Assembly (NCBI GenBank): GCA_016617785.1
Contig: JADILM010000006.1
Coordinates: 806,001-870,000 of the forward strand
Source of the DNA: Sporobolomyces roseus
Taxonomy: Eukaryota; Basidiomycota; Microbotryomycetes; Sporidiobolales; Sporidiobolaceae
Direction of reading: 5' to 3'
DNA: 64,000 bases
Numbering within the stretch: the stretch's first letter is position 1; the number at the start of each line of letters is the position of its first letter. This document shows, in pieces, positions 12,004 to 24,170 of the stretch. A program made the translations under genes and the position numbers. The notes beneath the pieces are model-generated. The model was not told the origin of the DNA. It saw only the letters and a program-made list of their open reading frames with translations, and did no database searches.

Positions 12004-13185
12004 TTGGAGTCAGCTAGCTGTAGAGAGAGAGAGCTGACTAGAGTATCCACCTACTAGTCTAGTCCTACGTCGATGGTAGGGAGTGCGGCCATTTGATGAA
12101 ATCAATCGAACTGAGATGGGCGCGTTGAGGGCTCTATAGCGCGTTTGAAGGTGTGGTGATAGTCTAGTCTTGCTCAGTCGATGTTATGAGAGTGTTTGAA
12201 CGAGCGAACAGCGGTCTAGAGAGTGATTGGAGAAAGTAGTTTTTGGTAGGAAAGCAAACTTTCGAAATCTTCGTCGAGAGTCGCGACTCGATTCTTCGCA
12301 AAAGATCAATCTTCTTCGAAACGCTCGAGCAGTTCATATACTTCTCGCTCAGAAGATACTTACTCAGTACGAGAGAAGGCGAGAAGATGTTTGACTTCAA
12401 TGGAGTTGCATCACACTAGAGAAATCTTCGCAAACTATGCCTAGAGAACCACGATAGCCCTCTATAACCACCACCCAACGCAACCATGATGTCACGATCA
12501 AGCGAATCAGCCGTCTCGTGTCCAGAAATCCCGGGTCCCCTTCAGAATCCTTGCAAATTCGTCGAATTTAATCCTCCTTCGTTCACCTGACCCTTGCCCC
12601 ACGCTTCCTCTCACCTCGAATCCAGTCCACAGTGAACCTTTCCTCTTGTGATTGGATACGACTTACCGTCGGAATCTCACACTGACTTCTTAGGCGAAAC
12701 CAACCCCTTTGCGAAGAATCCGAATTCGAGTTTTGCGATATTCTGCGCCCGTTTCCGACACCACTCCCCTTCAATAGACTTCCCTATCATCTTTATACCT
12801 TCTCGCTGATCCTGTTGGGTCGAGGAGTAGTATTGAGCGCGTTGAGACGTAGCCTGTAGCGAGAAAGGTTTCATTTCTCCATCTGGAACGACGTCCTCTG
12901 ATCTATGACACCTCTTTGTGATCCCATCCACGGCTATACTGTCTTCTGATTGCTGTCATGCTTGAGTAGAGCGCTAGAAGAGTCAAAGTCGAGAAGATGA
13001 TGAAGCGAGAGCAATGCATGAAAGCGGAGAGAAGAGCAGCCTAAACTACCTGGGGCTTGAATCGGATCGCCTGAGCGTTCATCTTGGGTACAAGCGAGTA
13101 TTTGGTGAGAAGCGAGTGACTGGTAGCTGAGAGAGAGCAGAAGATTGAATTCATCTTACTCTTCCTCTCCTACTCTTCACACGAC
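12004..13185. other. Wide divergent intergenic region, MCM7 / TAF7
   Basis: Nearly 1.2 kb lies between the divergent MCM7 and TAF7 starts, much more than at the other head-to-head pairs in this window. A weak minus-strand small-gene candidate sits at 12677-12959. The rest shows short open frames without recognisable content. No tRNA-like clover was seen. Confidence 0.5.
12677..12959 (-). CDS. Possible small gene, about 80 aa, unrecognised
   Basis: An open frame on the minus strand encodes a charged helical-looking peptide (GKSIEGEWCRKRAQNIAKLE, then FGFFAKGLVSPKKSV). The open frame has no ATG of its own near its 5' end. Splicing out a 37-nt GT-AG segment upstream links it to ATG at 12959, starting MTAIRRQ. 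The predicted product is short and basic, with a single cysteine. It could be a small organellar protein, or chance. It lies in the otherwise unexplained 1.2 kb between MCM7 and TAF7. There is no family match that I know of. Confidence 0.28.
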
Positions 13186-14895
13186 ATGCAACCTATAGCT
13201 TCTACATCAGGAGGAACGATAGCGACCAACCGACCACGGCGAGCCAGACGAGTGAATCGATTAACTACTGGATCCGATGATGAATTCGAAGGAAGAGGAG
13301 ACAGATCAAACGAGAGAGGAGCGGAAGGATCAAGGCGATTGAAACTCAAGGTCGGACCAGGAGGAGGATCGAATGGAACGAGAATTACACCCGCAGATTC
13401 AGTAGGATGGGATCGAGAGTTGGATTCAGATCCCGATGAACCTTTGGCAGTTGAAGAACACTTCATCTTACGAGTACCACCGGAAGTAGCTCCCAAATTG
13501 AAGGATCTCGCGGATAAGAGGGATCTACCACCGGATGTTTGGTTCAAGTTCAAGGATTCGAGGAGGGCAGTGTTTCATTTAGGGAATAAATTGTATGGTG
13601 CGAAATTGGTCGATTTACCAGCACTGCTGGAGAGTCAGAGGTTGACGGGGGTCGGAGGTCAGACGGTTAAAGTCGCAGATGTCAGTCAGATGTTGTTGGT
13701 CGAGGAAGAGATTCAGGAAGAGGCTCAAGTCACGGCGGGGAGAACTTTCAATATTGAAGATTTCGTTTATCCTCATGGTATCACTCCTCCGCTCAAACAT
13801 GTTAGGAAGAGGAGGTTCAGGAGACGGATCAATAGAAGGGTGAGTCGAGATGTGTTGACGCTTATCGAGTTAGAGGACTTTAACTGACTCTCTAAAAAAA
13901 ATTGCTCGTAGACAATCGAACAAGTTGAAACAGCAGTAGAGAAATTACTGGAAGCTGATGCGAGAGCAGAAAAGGTGCAGTTTGGTGAGCCTCGACTTGA
14001 ACACTCTCGTCTCTCACTGTCCGCTGACTCTATTCGACCCGTTTTCAGAAATGCTCGATTACGATGTCCCCTCAGACGACGAAGATTACGATCCCGCCCG
14101 CGATCAAGCTTTCGGATCGGTTGGAGCTCCCACACCTCGTGCAGACGGTGTCGCATCTTCACCTGCGCCCTTCGGAGAGAATGGAGGAGACGATGGAGAA
14201 TCCGCTCGAGGAGACAACGACGATTCAGCACGAGGTTCCGACGAGGATGAAGAAGGAGGATCAGGCTACGATTCAGACTTGGCAAACGAGATCAATAAAG
14301 GATTGGAGGCGATGGACAAGACAGATGAGGATGAAGATGAGAGTGAAGATGGAGATGGAGGATTGTTTGGGAGTGGAAGTGACGATGATGAGGAGGACGA
14401 AGCGATGGGAGTCGAGGCGGAGATTGATCCGGTGGAGATGGAACAGAGGAAGAGGATTAAATTGTTGGCCGAGGAAATGGGAGATTTGGATAAAGCTATC
14501 GCTTCGAAGGAAACTGAACTCAAGAAGGCTGCTAATCCAATCTTCAAGGTATGTAGTATCCCTTTTTTTTCTGATGTGTCTGATTACTGATTTGCTTGAC
14601 GGTATCGCCTCGAACAGAAACGTTTCGAGGAAATGATTAAGAAACTTTCGGTCGATCGAGATTCGAAGCGTGCTCAACATACAGCAGCAGTTCGAGAACT
14701 CGACAAGAAACGAGAGGTATGTCTCGCCTTTATGTGTTTGATCAATGCTGACCCGGTTTACGAGAATAGGACGCCGCTGCTGCCGCTACGAAAGAAGCTG
14801 CGAACCCTCCACCTGCCGATACGATCACCCAGCCCGCTGTTGTGGCAGCGACAAGTACGAATGACCCGGCTGGATCGTTGATGGATATGTCATGA
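13186..14895 (+). CDS. TAF7: TFIID subunit TAF7 (TAFII55 family)
   Basis: TAF7 is a general transcription factor subunit that contacts TAF1 within TFIID and restrains its acetyltransferase activity. After a basic, Gly-rich N-terminus the conserved domain reads VEEHFILRVPPEVAPKLKDL, DSRRAVFHLGNKLYGAKLVD, LPALLESQ and TAGRTFNIEDFVYPHGITPP, then LKHVRKRRFRRRINRR. This is the classic TAFII55 core, ending in the basic helix. The second half is acidic (QAFGSVG through DDDEEDEA) with a C-terminal coiled coil (KRFEEMIKKLSVDRDSKRAQ). Four introns are inferred, starting near 13840, 13984, about 14548 and 14716. The gene ends ...SLMDMS at the TGA 14893-14895. The product is firm; the 3' exon joins are inferred from frame. 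Confidence 0.93.
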
Positions 14896-15683
14896 GGAAC
14901 GTTGGTTCGATGAAGGTGGTCTTTGTTTCTCGTTTCATTTTCGTTTGTTGTCAATATCATACTCTGTCGATACCTGTAAGCAATCTCTCGCTTAATCCTC
15001 TACCTCACGACTCGGGTACTCGGTTGGAGAGAGGATCAGGTCTAGTTGCGAAAACGAAAACGGAAACGAAAAATGCACAGTATCTGGAACCGTCGTCCTT
15101 CGCAAGACTGAAAGCTTCGTTGTCGCAAGCGATTGGCTCGGGTGGGTCGCCTTTGCTTATACTCGGAGCCACTTCTCCTCCTCTCGGGCCTCTGAATCCA
15201 TTCGATCGAATTCGGGGGTCTTTGACGAGCTTGCGAGGAGTTGACACACTAATCACGTTATGTTTTCGATCAGTCTTCTGTATGTCTCTATCCCTCTCCA
15301 CAGTCAATGTCCAGAGTACGCCTCCTCATGTGCTTGGCTCATGCTTCAGGTCTGAGATTTCGAGCCCCTGGATTCTGAGTCGTTTTGACGCTCATCCTGC
15401 TCTTCTTTCTCCTCCTCTCTGTGGTCCTATTATCAGGTCTTTGATTCGAGTCGAGTCTATCTACACGACCCGTCTAGCACGCGGTACGTCTCTTTTACTC
15501 GCGTGGTTCTGTACCCGTGCGAAACTTACTCTACTCTCCTCGTTACAGATCCGCTCTTCGACCTTCGGTAGTAATTTCTCGCTATACACAACTTCTGAGC
15601 GTCCCAAGGCTATTTCTGCTTCGCTCAGACCGCTACCGTTCAGCTCCTATCTCACGTCATTCTTTCGTATCAGCTTGCTCAAC

Positions 15684-16325
15684 ATGCCAGACCCACGCTC
15701 TTCCATGACGGTATCGGCTCAAATCCAATTCCAAGGTCATCACGTCCCCATCGAGGTCCCCATGGGCTCCATACCGCGACTCCGATGCACTATCACTCCC
15801 GACGTCTACTCTCCTCAGGATGTGCCCAAACCTCTCGGAACTTTCAAGCTACGAGTGTATCTGAGGAATGCTAAACCTGATCAAGCGGCCCTCGTTTCGA
15901 CCTGGTACAATGTGACCGGCAATCTCAGATGGGAGGGAAATTCGGAGGAAATAGCTCGGTGGACTTGGAAGAATCCCTTTCTGGAGATACTTAACGGACC
16001 CGTCGAGGACGGTCTAGTATGGGTTTCAAAGGCGTACATGCTTCGTTTCGGGAAGAATGAGGGTGGACAGTCTCTCTTTGACGTCGAGATCAATCTCGAA
16101 CCTATTGGTCTCTTCGCTCAACAACTTCTCGCCTTCTACACGCAATCAAGCATACGCCCTCGTCACAGGAAGGCGCTCAAACAGCAGATCAAGGAGGAGA
16201 AGGGGGAAGGACAGGAGGAGGAGGAAGAGGAAGAGGCCAATCGAGGTGGACGAGCTGCAGCTGAAAGTCCCGAACAGGAGACCAAGCCTGCCAAGAAACG
16301 ACGTGTCACCACTGCTAGCGAGTAG
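15684..16325 (+). CDS. Hypothetical protein with C-terminal nuclear localisation signal
   Basis: An intronless frame of 213 codons from ATG 15684. The front two-thirds look like a compact beta-rich domain (IPRLRCTITPDVYSP, GTFKLRVYLRNAKPDQ, VSTWYNVTGNLRWEG, VSKAYMLRFGKNEG). The back is acidic, then basic, and contains KPAKKRRV, which resembles a monopartite nuclear localisation signal. I recognise no family. The same frame stays open upstream for 264 more codons back to 14892, overlapping the TAF7 stop, but that part is biased in composition and unconvincing as protein. I therefore chose the ATG where domain-like sequence begins. It converges with SET gene A. Confidence 0.6.
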   Translation: MPDPRSSMTVSAQIQFQGHHVPIEVPMGSIPRLRCTITPDVYSPQDVPKPLGTFKLRVYLRNAKPDQAALVSTWYNVTGNLRWEGNSEEIARWTWKNPFLEILNGPVEDGLVWVSKAYMLRFGKNEGGQSLFDVEINLEPIGLFAQQLLAFYTQSSIRPRHRKALKQQIKEEKGEGQEEEEEEEANRGGRAAAESPEQETKPAKKRRVTTASE

Positions 16326-16884
16326 TGAGTTGGTTCAATATCCTCTACGTGAAGTGCGTGATTTCGAACTGACGAATTCGAGCTAGAATTGCTCGAATTC
16401 GAATAAATCCCACCTTATAACCGATACTCCCTTCACTTCATTGCCTTCTCACGCTCTAAGTGTACTGAAAGACTTCATCCTATCTTTGCGGGCCTCGCCG
16501 ACGACGCCCAGGCTCAACTCGACTCGTTTCCAAAAATTCTTCGAAACTTGATCAAAACCCAACTCTTTGTGTAGCGCTCCTCCCTCTTCTTCTTCTTCCT
16601 TCTCATGACAATCACAAGTTTATCCTACGGAATCTGGATACTAGCACGCGAGAAAATCTGGGCACAATGCGACTTGTTCTGATCAACTCTTTGACCTCTT
16701 CGACCAGAATCCCCCTTGCCGCCTCTCGATCTCGACTCGTTCCAGTCCCGACAGCTGGAAGTTAAGAACGCAAAAGTAAGACTCAAATTGCGAACAGAAC
16801 GAAGAGACAAAGACAAAAGTTACGAATAAAAGGGAATCTCGGCGGATCCGAGAGAAGAGTATCAATACGATCCACTGCTCCTCC

Positions 16885-17938
16885 TCATTCTGGACCGGCG
16901 AGAACTTGCGAGGGAATCCCCATCTGATTACAAGCGTCGTTCCAAGAAGGATGAAGGGTTGGCTCTCCTTTCCACGCCTCGACACTCCTGTACCTCGTTG
17001 ACCATTTTCCACATTCCAGGCCCAGTAGCTCCAGAGTCCTATAGATCCAGCGAATTCCATTCATCCGTTTACCAAACCACACGCACGTGCTCAAAGCTTC
17101 GAAAGCGAGCGATGCGGCACCGAGTACGATTCCTTCCTCCTCTTGCAGCTTGAGGCCAGTGTTGACCTTCTTGATGAGTTCGAGTGGGAACAACCTGCAA
17201 CGAGCGGCGGATACCTCGATTCCCTTGATTTCGATCCTTCGTCGGTCGCTTTCCAAAGTTTGTTCGTCGGAGTAGGAACAGGCCTCGCATTCACAGTCGA
17301 ATCCGAACGTCGTCTTGAGCCATTTCCTTCGCTCCAATCTCGCTTCTCTGATATCTCCGTAAGTAATGCAAATTTCCTCTCCCTTGCGAATCTCCCTATT
17401 TGCGATAAACCATCTCACTCCCTGCTCATCATCCCAATGACTGCTGCAATTTGGACGACACGAATGATTGAACCGGCTACCTAAATCGAAGACTCCCGCT
17501 TGCTGTGTCTGCATCCCCAATCGGAAAGAATTCGTTTTGAAGATGTTGAGAGCTTCTCGGAGATGAGCGTAAGGAGTCGAAGTACAGAGAGCATCGTAGA
17601 TAACTCTTTGAGAGGGAGGGAGACTGTTGATAGCGAGCTCGAGAGTCGGCCAATCGTTGTCGTGAGATGAAACAAGGAAAGGTGTTTCCTTGAGCATGAG
17701 CTCGCCAGGTTTGATGTCTCGCATAGCTACAACTCCAAGACCTTTGCCATCGACCTCTTTGAGCTCGTAAGTTCGTACAGTAGCTGTACCGAGAGCTATT
17801 CCGAGGGATACGATCAAGTTGGATCTCGAAACGGCTAAAGAAGGAACTGCACTCACGAGCAGCCGTGGTTTGAGCAGTACTGGCTTGTCCTTCTTCAGTT
17901 CCCAGCTTCCTTTTGAGCTTTGATTGCCTACGAGTCAT
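16885..17938 (-). CDS. SET-domain protein A (putative lysine methyltransferase)
   Basis: SET proteins transfer methyl groups from S-adenosylmethionine to lysines. Spliced length is about 336 aa. Start 17938 gives MTRRQSKLKRKL, matching the start of its paralogue A' (MTRKETKLKKKV). A single phase-1 intron follows the Ala-Ala in both. Motifs: GKGLGVVAMRDIKPGEL (SET-N), SRFNHSCRPNCSSHWD (the intact NHSCxPN cofactor pseudoknot), GEEICITYG (with the active-site Tyr) and the post-SET zinc motif CECEAC. No MYND finger is inserted, so this is SMYD/Set5-like but lacks that domain. The end, GIPSQVLAGPE, matches A' (GLPTRTLVGPE). It lies in tandem, 262 bp downstream of gene B. Catalytic residues look intact; the substrate is unknown. 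Confidence 0.85.
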
Positions 17939-18200
17939 GCTCGTGGATCGGGGAGTGAGGAGTGGAAAGGAAAGGAAAGGAAAGAGTAGAGAGGAAAGGA
18001 GGTCTTTGAGTCTCGTCTTGGGGAACGGAGGTCCGCGGAGTCTGAGCGACGATAGATCTTGAGGAGGTAAAAAGTAACTCTGGCTGAGAGGGAGGACTCG
18101 TCGGAGAATTTTGAGGCGAGCGAAAGACGAAACAAACAAAAAAGATTTCACACCTACAAAGCCTTCACTCGTCTACCATCACACGACACAACACGCCATC

Positions 18201-19529
18201 TCACTTCCTCTTCGATACCTCTGCCTCGTGACGCTGCATGAACCTCCAAGCTGGGTGACAGGTCGGATCCTCCTTCAAAAGCTCGAACATCTTGAACTTG
18301 ATCGATTCTACTCCGTAGGTCTGCCTCTGGAGTACGAGTAAGCGGTCGATCCAGAGTTGAGCTGTCTGATGATAGCCGTAGATGACGGAGAGCATCAAAC
18401 CAGCGTAGGCGACCTGAACCTCGAGATCGAGACGAAGATCCTCCTCTTTGAATAGCTCGAGTCCTTGAATGCAGAGAGCGTGGTAGCGGAGAGGGATGTC
18501 CTTAAGCGAGGGAGGTAATTTGAGGTACTCCATGATTTCGAAAAGTATCATTCGTCGTTTGTCGGATTGAGCTCGTTGGTCCCAAGGTAGGGTGCACACT
18601 TCGCAGCGACACAGGAACCCGTAATGACACCTCAGCTCCATCTGCCTCGTGTGTGAGGTCTCGAGAGGCTCCATGTAGCACACCGTGATCTCTTCTCCTT
18701 CTTTAACATCGCGGTTCAAGGTGAAGTGCATCGATTCCTCCTGGGGATCCCACGCCCATTGAGCCGAGTGTCGACAGGAATGATTGAAGCGACTTCCTTC
18801 CAAGAAGACTCCTCCAGCTTTGCGCTCCCGGTTGAATCCGATCGCATTCGAGTGATAGATGGCTAAAGGTTTCGGGTAATGAGAGCGAGGAGTAGCGATG
18901 TGAAGCGAGTAGTAGTTTTCTCGTTGCTGTTGAGAGAGCTTAGCGATCTGATTCTCGAGCTTGCGAACGCGTTCCACCTCCCCGAGAGTTTCGTCGTCCT
19001 CCCATTCGATAACGACGGCCGGTTTCTCGACGAAGAGGAGGTCTCCTTCCTTGAGGTCACGCATAGCGACGACACCTTTCCCTTTCCCTTGGATGTCGAC
19101 GACTTTGAGAGCGGGAGATGAAGGAGTGTGAACAGCTGTATGGAGGAGAAGGAGGGAGACGAGAGGGAGAGAGGGAAGGACTTGGATCAGTTTCGCGAGC
19201 AAACGCCAGGATACTCGTTGAAGAGGAGACTTACGGATAGGAGCAATATCGGGATCGATCAAACAAGGCATCTTGATCTTCTCTCCTCCAGCGAGCTCGA
19301 TAAATTCAGGTTGAGTGCGAAGAATCGTGTGAAGGAGACGGGGTTCAAGCGGCTGTTGGCGGAGTCCTTTCCTGACTGCAATCGAGACGTATTCGGAATC
19401 ATCTACAGAACGAAGATTAGGAGTAGAAGCGAAAAGGATGGTCACGAAAAACGAGATGGAGGAAGCGGACAGCTCACCTTGAAGCGCGAGAAGCAAATCA
19501 GATAGCTCAACCTGACTGTCGCTAAACAT
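18201..19529 (-). CDS. SET-domain protein B (degenerate cofactor motif)
   Basis: Spliced length is about 390 aa. The start at 19529 gives MFSDSQVELSDLLLALQ; two introns lie before the SET domain. The second is phase 1 and falls just before the VHTPSSPALK segment, exactly where its paralogue B' also has an intron (VHSDSSPAIE). SET-N reads GKGKGVVAMRDLKEGDLLFV. The central motif is SRFNHSCRHSAQWAW, in which the usual Pro-Asn after NHSCx is lost. GEEITVCYM keeps a Tyr, and the post-SET CRCEVC is intact. The C-terminal part (VAYAGLMLSVIYGYHQTAQL) is helical and shared only with B'. Activity is uncertain given the altered NHSCxPN motif. The SET fold is certain; function is unknown. Confidence 0.82.
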   Translation of the reverse strand: MFSDSQVELSDLLLALQGELSASSISFFVTILFASTPNLRSVDDSEYVSIAVRKGLRQQPLEPRLLHTILRTQPEFIELAGGEKIKMPCLIDPDIAPIRKSPLQRVSWRLLAKLIQVLPSLPLVSLLLLHTAVHTPSSPALKVVDIQGKGKGVVAMRDLKEGDLLFVEKPAVVIEWEDDETLGEVERVRKLENQIAKLSQQQRENYYSLHIATPRSHYPKPLAIYHSNAIGFNRERKAGGVFLEGSRFNHSCRHSAQWAWDPQEESMHFTLNRDVKEGEEITVCYMEPLETSHTRQMELRCHYGFLCRCEVCTLPWDQRAQSDKRRMILFEIMEYLKLPPSLKDIPLRYHALCIQGLELFKEEDLRLDLEVQVAYAGLMLSVIYGYHQTAQLWIDRLLVLQRQTYGVESIKFKMFELLKEDPTCHPAWRFMQRHEAEVSKRK

Positions 19530-19833
19530 GCCAAAGGGTTCAGCGAAGTTGGAGAGTGGTGAAAGGGAGAAAGGTGAAAGGAGAAAGGAGGAGGAGAAAA
19601 AATCGATGTCATCCGCGGAAAGTCCGATCAACCTCGACGACGATTGGGATCTAATGCTGTTCAGTGGGACGACGAGAGAGCCCGTTACACGAAGCGTGGA
19701 AATAGGGAGAGAACGACCGAGACTCGAAACTTGGCAATCTCCGAGTTGACTTTACTCTAGTGCTCTCTGCGATGTCAGGACGAGAATGCGTAATGTACTA
19801 GTCCATAACGATAAGAGAGAGAGAGCTAGCTAC

Positions 19834-22800
19834 TCAAGCCTTTCCTTCACTCCGTCTTCGAGACTTCTTTTCCTTCTTCTTCTCCTTCTTACTCGGTGTA
19901 CTCGCTTCAACCTTCGCTGGTACATCGTCTTCATCCATCTCCACCTCAACTTCGACCTCGTTCATACCTTGAGCCTCCTCGACTTCCGCAGCTTTGACCT
20001 TTTTCCCCTTGGGCGAAGCAACGTCTCCATCGGTGAGTTTTCGTTTCTTATCCTTCTTCTTGTCCTTCTTCGCTCCATCTTCACTAACAGATCCACCAAG
20101 AACACTGACGAGTTGCTTGATTAGAGTTTGAACTGCGACAGCACCCTTGAATCGTTCGTTCTTCTTCGCGGCGTCGACGAGTTCGATCCAGTTTGAGACT
20201 GACCAAGCTTTCGCTGCTTGTGATTGCGAGGACAGTTGGACAGTGAGTCGAGCGGCAGAGAGACCGTTCTTGACGAGTTGCTTGAGACGAGCGGCGTCGA
20301 AAGTGGCGGCAGTAGGTTCGGAAGAAAGAGAGGTCGAAACGGCTTCGTACAGCGCAGATTGGTAAGCGGGAACTTGAGAGATGACGGCGGCCTTTGACTC
20401 GGGAGTTTTCTACTCAGGGTGAGCGAGAGTCAGTGTGAGAAGAGGCGCTCGCAAAGAGAGATGAAACATACGAGGTTGGCATAACCGACGAGAAGAGTTT
20501 GAGCGACTTCGAAAGCTTGCATTCTTCGGAAAGCGTTGACGCTAGCCTTCTTGTCTCCTTCAACCTCACCTTTTGCGAGCTGAATGACACGATCGAACAT
20601 TCCCCATGCGGCAGAAGGAGCGCGCTTGCAGAACTCGTTGGTCAATAACGGTTGAACTTTGGTCCTCGAGTTCTTGGTCGAAAGGTATTGCTCGAACGAG
20701 TTGCCGAAGAGGGTCGAGATGGTAGCTGAGGTCGAAGCATCGGCAGTAGGGGAAGCGAGAGCGGCTTTGACGAGAGCGACTGCGGTTTGAGCGATGATGG
20801 GAGCGAATTCAGAGATCTCGACTCCTTGGGCGAGTGCGTGAAGTTCTTCGAGTGCTTCGAGAGCGGATTCGGGAGAAGGAGGAGAGATCGAGTCGGCAGC
20901 CTTGCGAGGTTGAACGAGGAATCGAACGAGCTTTGAGGCCTTGTTGCGGAGTTCGACTTCGAGAGGAGCGACCGAACGAGCAAGGTTGAGGAGAGGGACG
21001 AATGTCGGAATGAGGAGAGGGGAAGAAGGTCGCTTGCGAGCGAGTACTTCGAGAAGATCGAGAAGTCGAAGTCGATAGTGAAGGTCATCGGTGCGATCGC
21101 CTGTAAGCAATCCCTGCATCAGCGCACGATCAGGGCTAAGCATGCAAGAGAAAGTAACTCACGCTTCTTAGTCTTTCGTCCGCCACCGTTGGCACGGAAG
21201 ATAGCAGCGAGGTTGTCATCGAGCTCCATCATCGCCTCGTCATCCAACAATTCCTCCTCGCTCTCCTCCCCATCATCCTCGCTATCAGCTCCAGCGTGAT
21301 CGTTGAGAGGAGCCAATCCACCAGCTTCGAGAGCCGCAAGGAGTTCCTCCCTGAATTTCTCATCAACTTCCTCATCGTCCGATCCCGAATCATCATCATA
21401 GTTCTCCTCATCATCATCCTCGCTGTCCTGTTCTTCGACAACCTTCTTTCCCTTTGATTCCGTCTCACCATCTTCCTTTTCTTGCTCAAGTTCCATATCG
21501 CCTTCTTCAGGAGCGGGAGCGATAGTCTCAACCAATAATCCGACTGCTTGTTCACCCATTTCTCCAGCGAATCCTTCGACGACTTCTGCAGCGACGGCCT
21601 TGACGAACGCTGAGGGTCGTTGAAGGAGTGCGAGGAGGAGAGAAATGAGAACGGTGGTGGGTTCGGGAAGTTCTCCATCCTCATTGTCCATCTCTTCATC
21701 TTCGTCTTCAGACTTGTAAGCGGCAAGGAGAGTAGGGAAAAGCATAGGGAGAACGTCGCAGAGTTGCTGTAGTGAAGGAACCCATCGAATCAGTCATCAT
21801 CGACTATTGATTCGAAGGAAGCTTCGACTTACCTCGAGAACTTCCGTGGCCTCTTCTTTCTCCTCCCATTCGACGAGCAATACGCCCTCGACAAGACCTC
21901 TCGCGACTTTCCTCCTCTCCTCCTCTTCTTTCGTAACCTTCTCTTTCTTTCCTCCCTTCGCAAGTAACTCGTACATCTCCTTAACCTTCACTTTCAATTC
22001 CTCAGTATCTTCCTCCTCGTCACCCTCTTCAGTGGGTGCAGATTCGGCAAGTGAGAAATGTTTGGTATCTTTCGCGATGTTCTCGAGGGTTGCGAACGCG
22101 CGGGAAAGCCAGATTGCACCACCGACGAGAGTAGTAGGAGCAGGAGTGGTCGAGGTTGAGGAAGGGGGAGCGACGGAGAGAAGTGCGGTGAGGACTGAAA
22201 AGAAGCGGGAACGAGCGGCGAGGCGTTGAGGAGTCGATAGAGATGGCTCGGCGACGTAGGAGCGCTGTACAAGGGAGATGAACAGATCAGTAGCATTCAG
22301 ACGATGCGATGATTCGAAGCTCGACGTACAGCTCCTTTATCTGATTCCTTCTTGATATCGAACCAACCGACGACGGCCAAGAATTCAACCATACCCCTGA
22401 CAACCTCCTCGTCCTTGACGACACCACCGTTCCTCGCCACATGCAACATTTGATCGAGCGCCCAAGTTCTTTGAGCCATGATTCGTTTCTCTTTCGCCGC
22501 TTCCAAGGTCTTCGCATCATCCTCAATCTCCTCCTCTCCCTCATCAGCTCCCATCTTGTCCTTCGAATCAGTCGTAGGTTCTTCAATTAGTGATTGAGGA
22601 GGGTTTAAGAACAGTCCTTGTAAGTATTGAACCCAACCTTTGACACCGGACAACGAGAGCTTGTTGACTATCTTCTCGAGGAATTTGTGCTCGAATGCCG
22701 AAGGGTGACTGTTGGGTGGTGAAGTGAGTACCTTGAGTAGAGGAAGAGCGGCGGTCGGGTGAAGGGAAAGGTAGGTAGGTAAGACCGAGGAAGCGAGTTT

Positions 22801-24170
22801 GTCGGCCGTTCGGGAGAGGGTCTTTTCGTCGGTTCCGGACGATGAGGATTTACGGAGGTGGTTTGCGAATACTCGAAGAGTAGAGGGACCGAACAAAGCG
22901 GGGAGGTCGGAGGGGGGAAGAAGAGGGAGAGTTGACTGGAGGAGGGAGAATCCGAGGGCTTTGAGAGGAAGCGAAGGGGAACCAAAGAGCGAATCTAAGA
23001 TTTCGGCGACAGCAATTGATCAGCATCGCCTTTCTTGAATAGCTACGAAAGAAGGTTGAACACACCATCGACACAGATTCTCCAGAATTCTCCCCAACTA
23101 GCTTTGTCCTCACCACCGATCTTGACTTTCTTTCCACCTTCTACCTTTTCAGGGAAGTAGCTTTCCAAGATCAAGTCCCAAACGAAATGAGGGTTCTGTC
23201 CCGGAGCTGGCGTTGCGCCGTTCTTCGAAGTCTTGACGGAATTCGATCCTTGTCGAGGAGTCTTCTTCGACGAGGAAGCGTTTTCTGATGAGTTGGCGGA
23301 TTGGAGAGTACCACGGAGAGCGGAGGCGAGAGATCGGAGGGAGGATTGGGAGAGAAGTGAACCCGAGGAGAAAGTGGGAGACAGGATTTGCTTGAAATCG
23401 GTATCCTGTGAGTGAGGTAGGCGTTCAAAGATTCAGCATGACTCGTACAGTCAAGGGAAGCTATAACTCACGACTCCGTAAGATTGTAAAACGAGAACGA
23501 TCGCGATTTTGTCAGGACCCCAACCTTTCGCTTTCTCCCTCGCATCATTGACGAGTCGCTGTACTGCCCATTTCACCGTCTCGTCCTTCCATTCACTCTC
23601 GCTTTCCAACAACGACTTGAGTGCCTCTGTAATGACCCAAGTAGAAGGTTCTTTAATCCAACTCTTCTTGTTTCCCAAAGTCATCAAAGACTGCACGACT
23701 TCCTTCCACGCCTCTCCCTGATCACTAGCTGATCCCTCCGGTCTCACCAACACACCAGATCTAATCAAAGCGTGACATCCCACGAGTTTGGCGAATAATA
23801 AATCCCTCTCTTCTCGATTGTCGGTTCCTTGTCTCGGAGTCGTCGCTTCTTCCAACTGGGGGAGTACTTTCGCAGCTTGTTGATCCGGTAAGGTTTGAAC
23901 GAGTTGTGCTAGAGCGACTGCGAACCCTTGTCGAGCAGATTCATTTGAAGAAGCGAGACCTGCAATCAATCGTTTGAGGGCGTAGGGAGTATCTGGATCA
24001 TTCGGTGGAGGTGTGGGTAATGGTAAAGAGTTTAGGAGGGTGTAGGAAGCGTCTAGTCGAGTTACTTGGTCGTGAGAAGCGAGGAGAGGGAAGAGAGGTA
24101 AGATGGATTGTTTTCGCTCGGATGCTGATGGAGTCGATCCATTCGCACTTGAGGTTGAAGCTGATGGCAT
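19834..24170 (-). CDS. POL5: Pol5 / MYBBP1A-like nucleolar protein
   Basis: Despite the name 'DNA polymerase V', the yeast protein acts in the nucleolus in rRNA production and pre-ribosome assembly. The predicted product is about 1,300 aa from ATG 24170. The N-terminal helical-repeat region has the family signature around LDASYTLLNSLPLP, YALKRLIAGLASSNESARQG and FAVALAQLVQTLP. It is followed by DLLFAKLVGCHALIRSGVL. The middle carries a long acidic tract (ESEDDDEENYDDDSGSDDEE region, plus positions about 21240-21480), as in Pol5 homologues. The tail is Lys-rich (SKKEKKKEKKSRRR), ending at the TGA at 19834. About six introns are inferred (near 20410, 21100, 21770, 22265, 23000, 23410). It lies between the two SET pairs. 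Assignment is by overall architecture plus the N-terminal motif. Confidence 0.85.
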
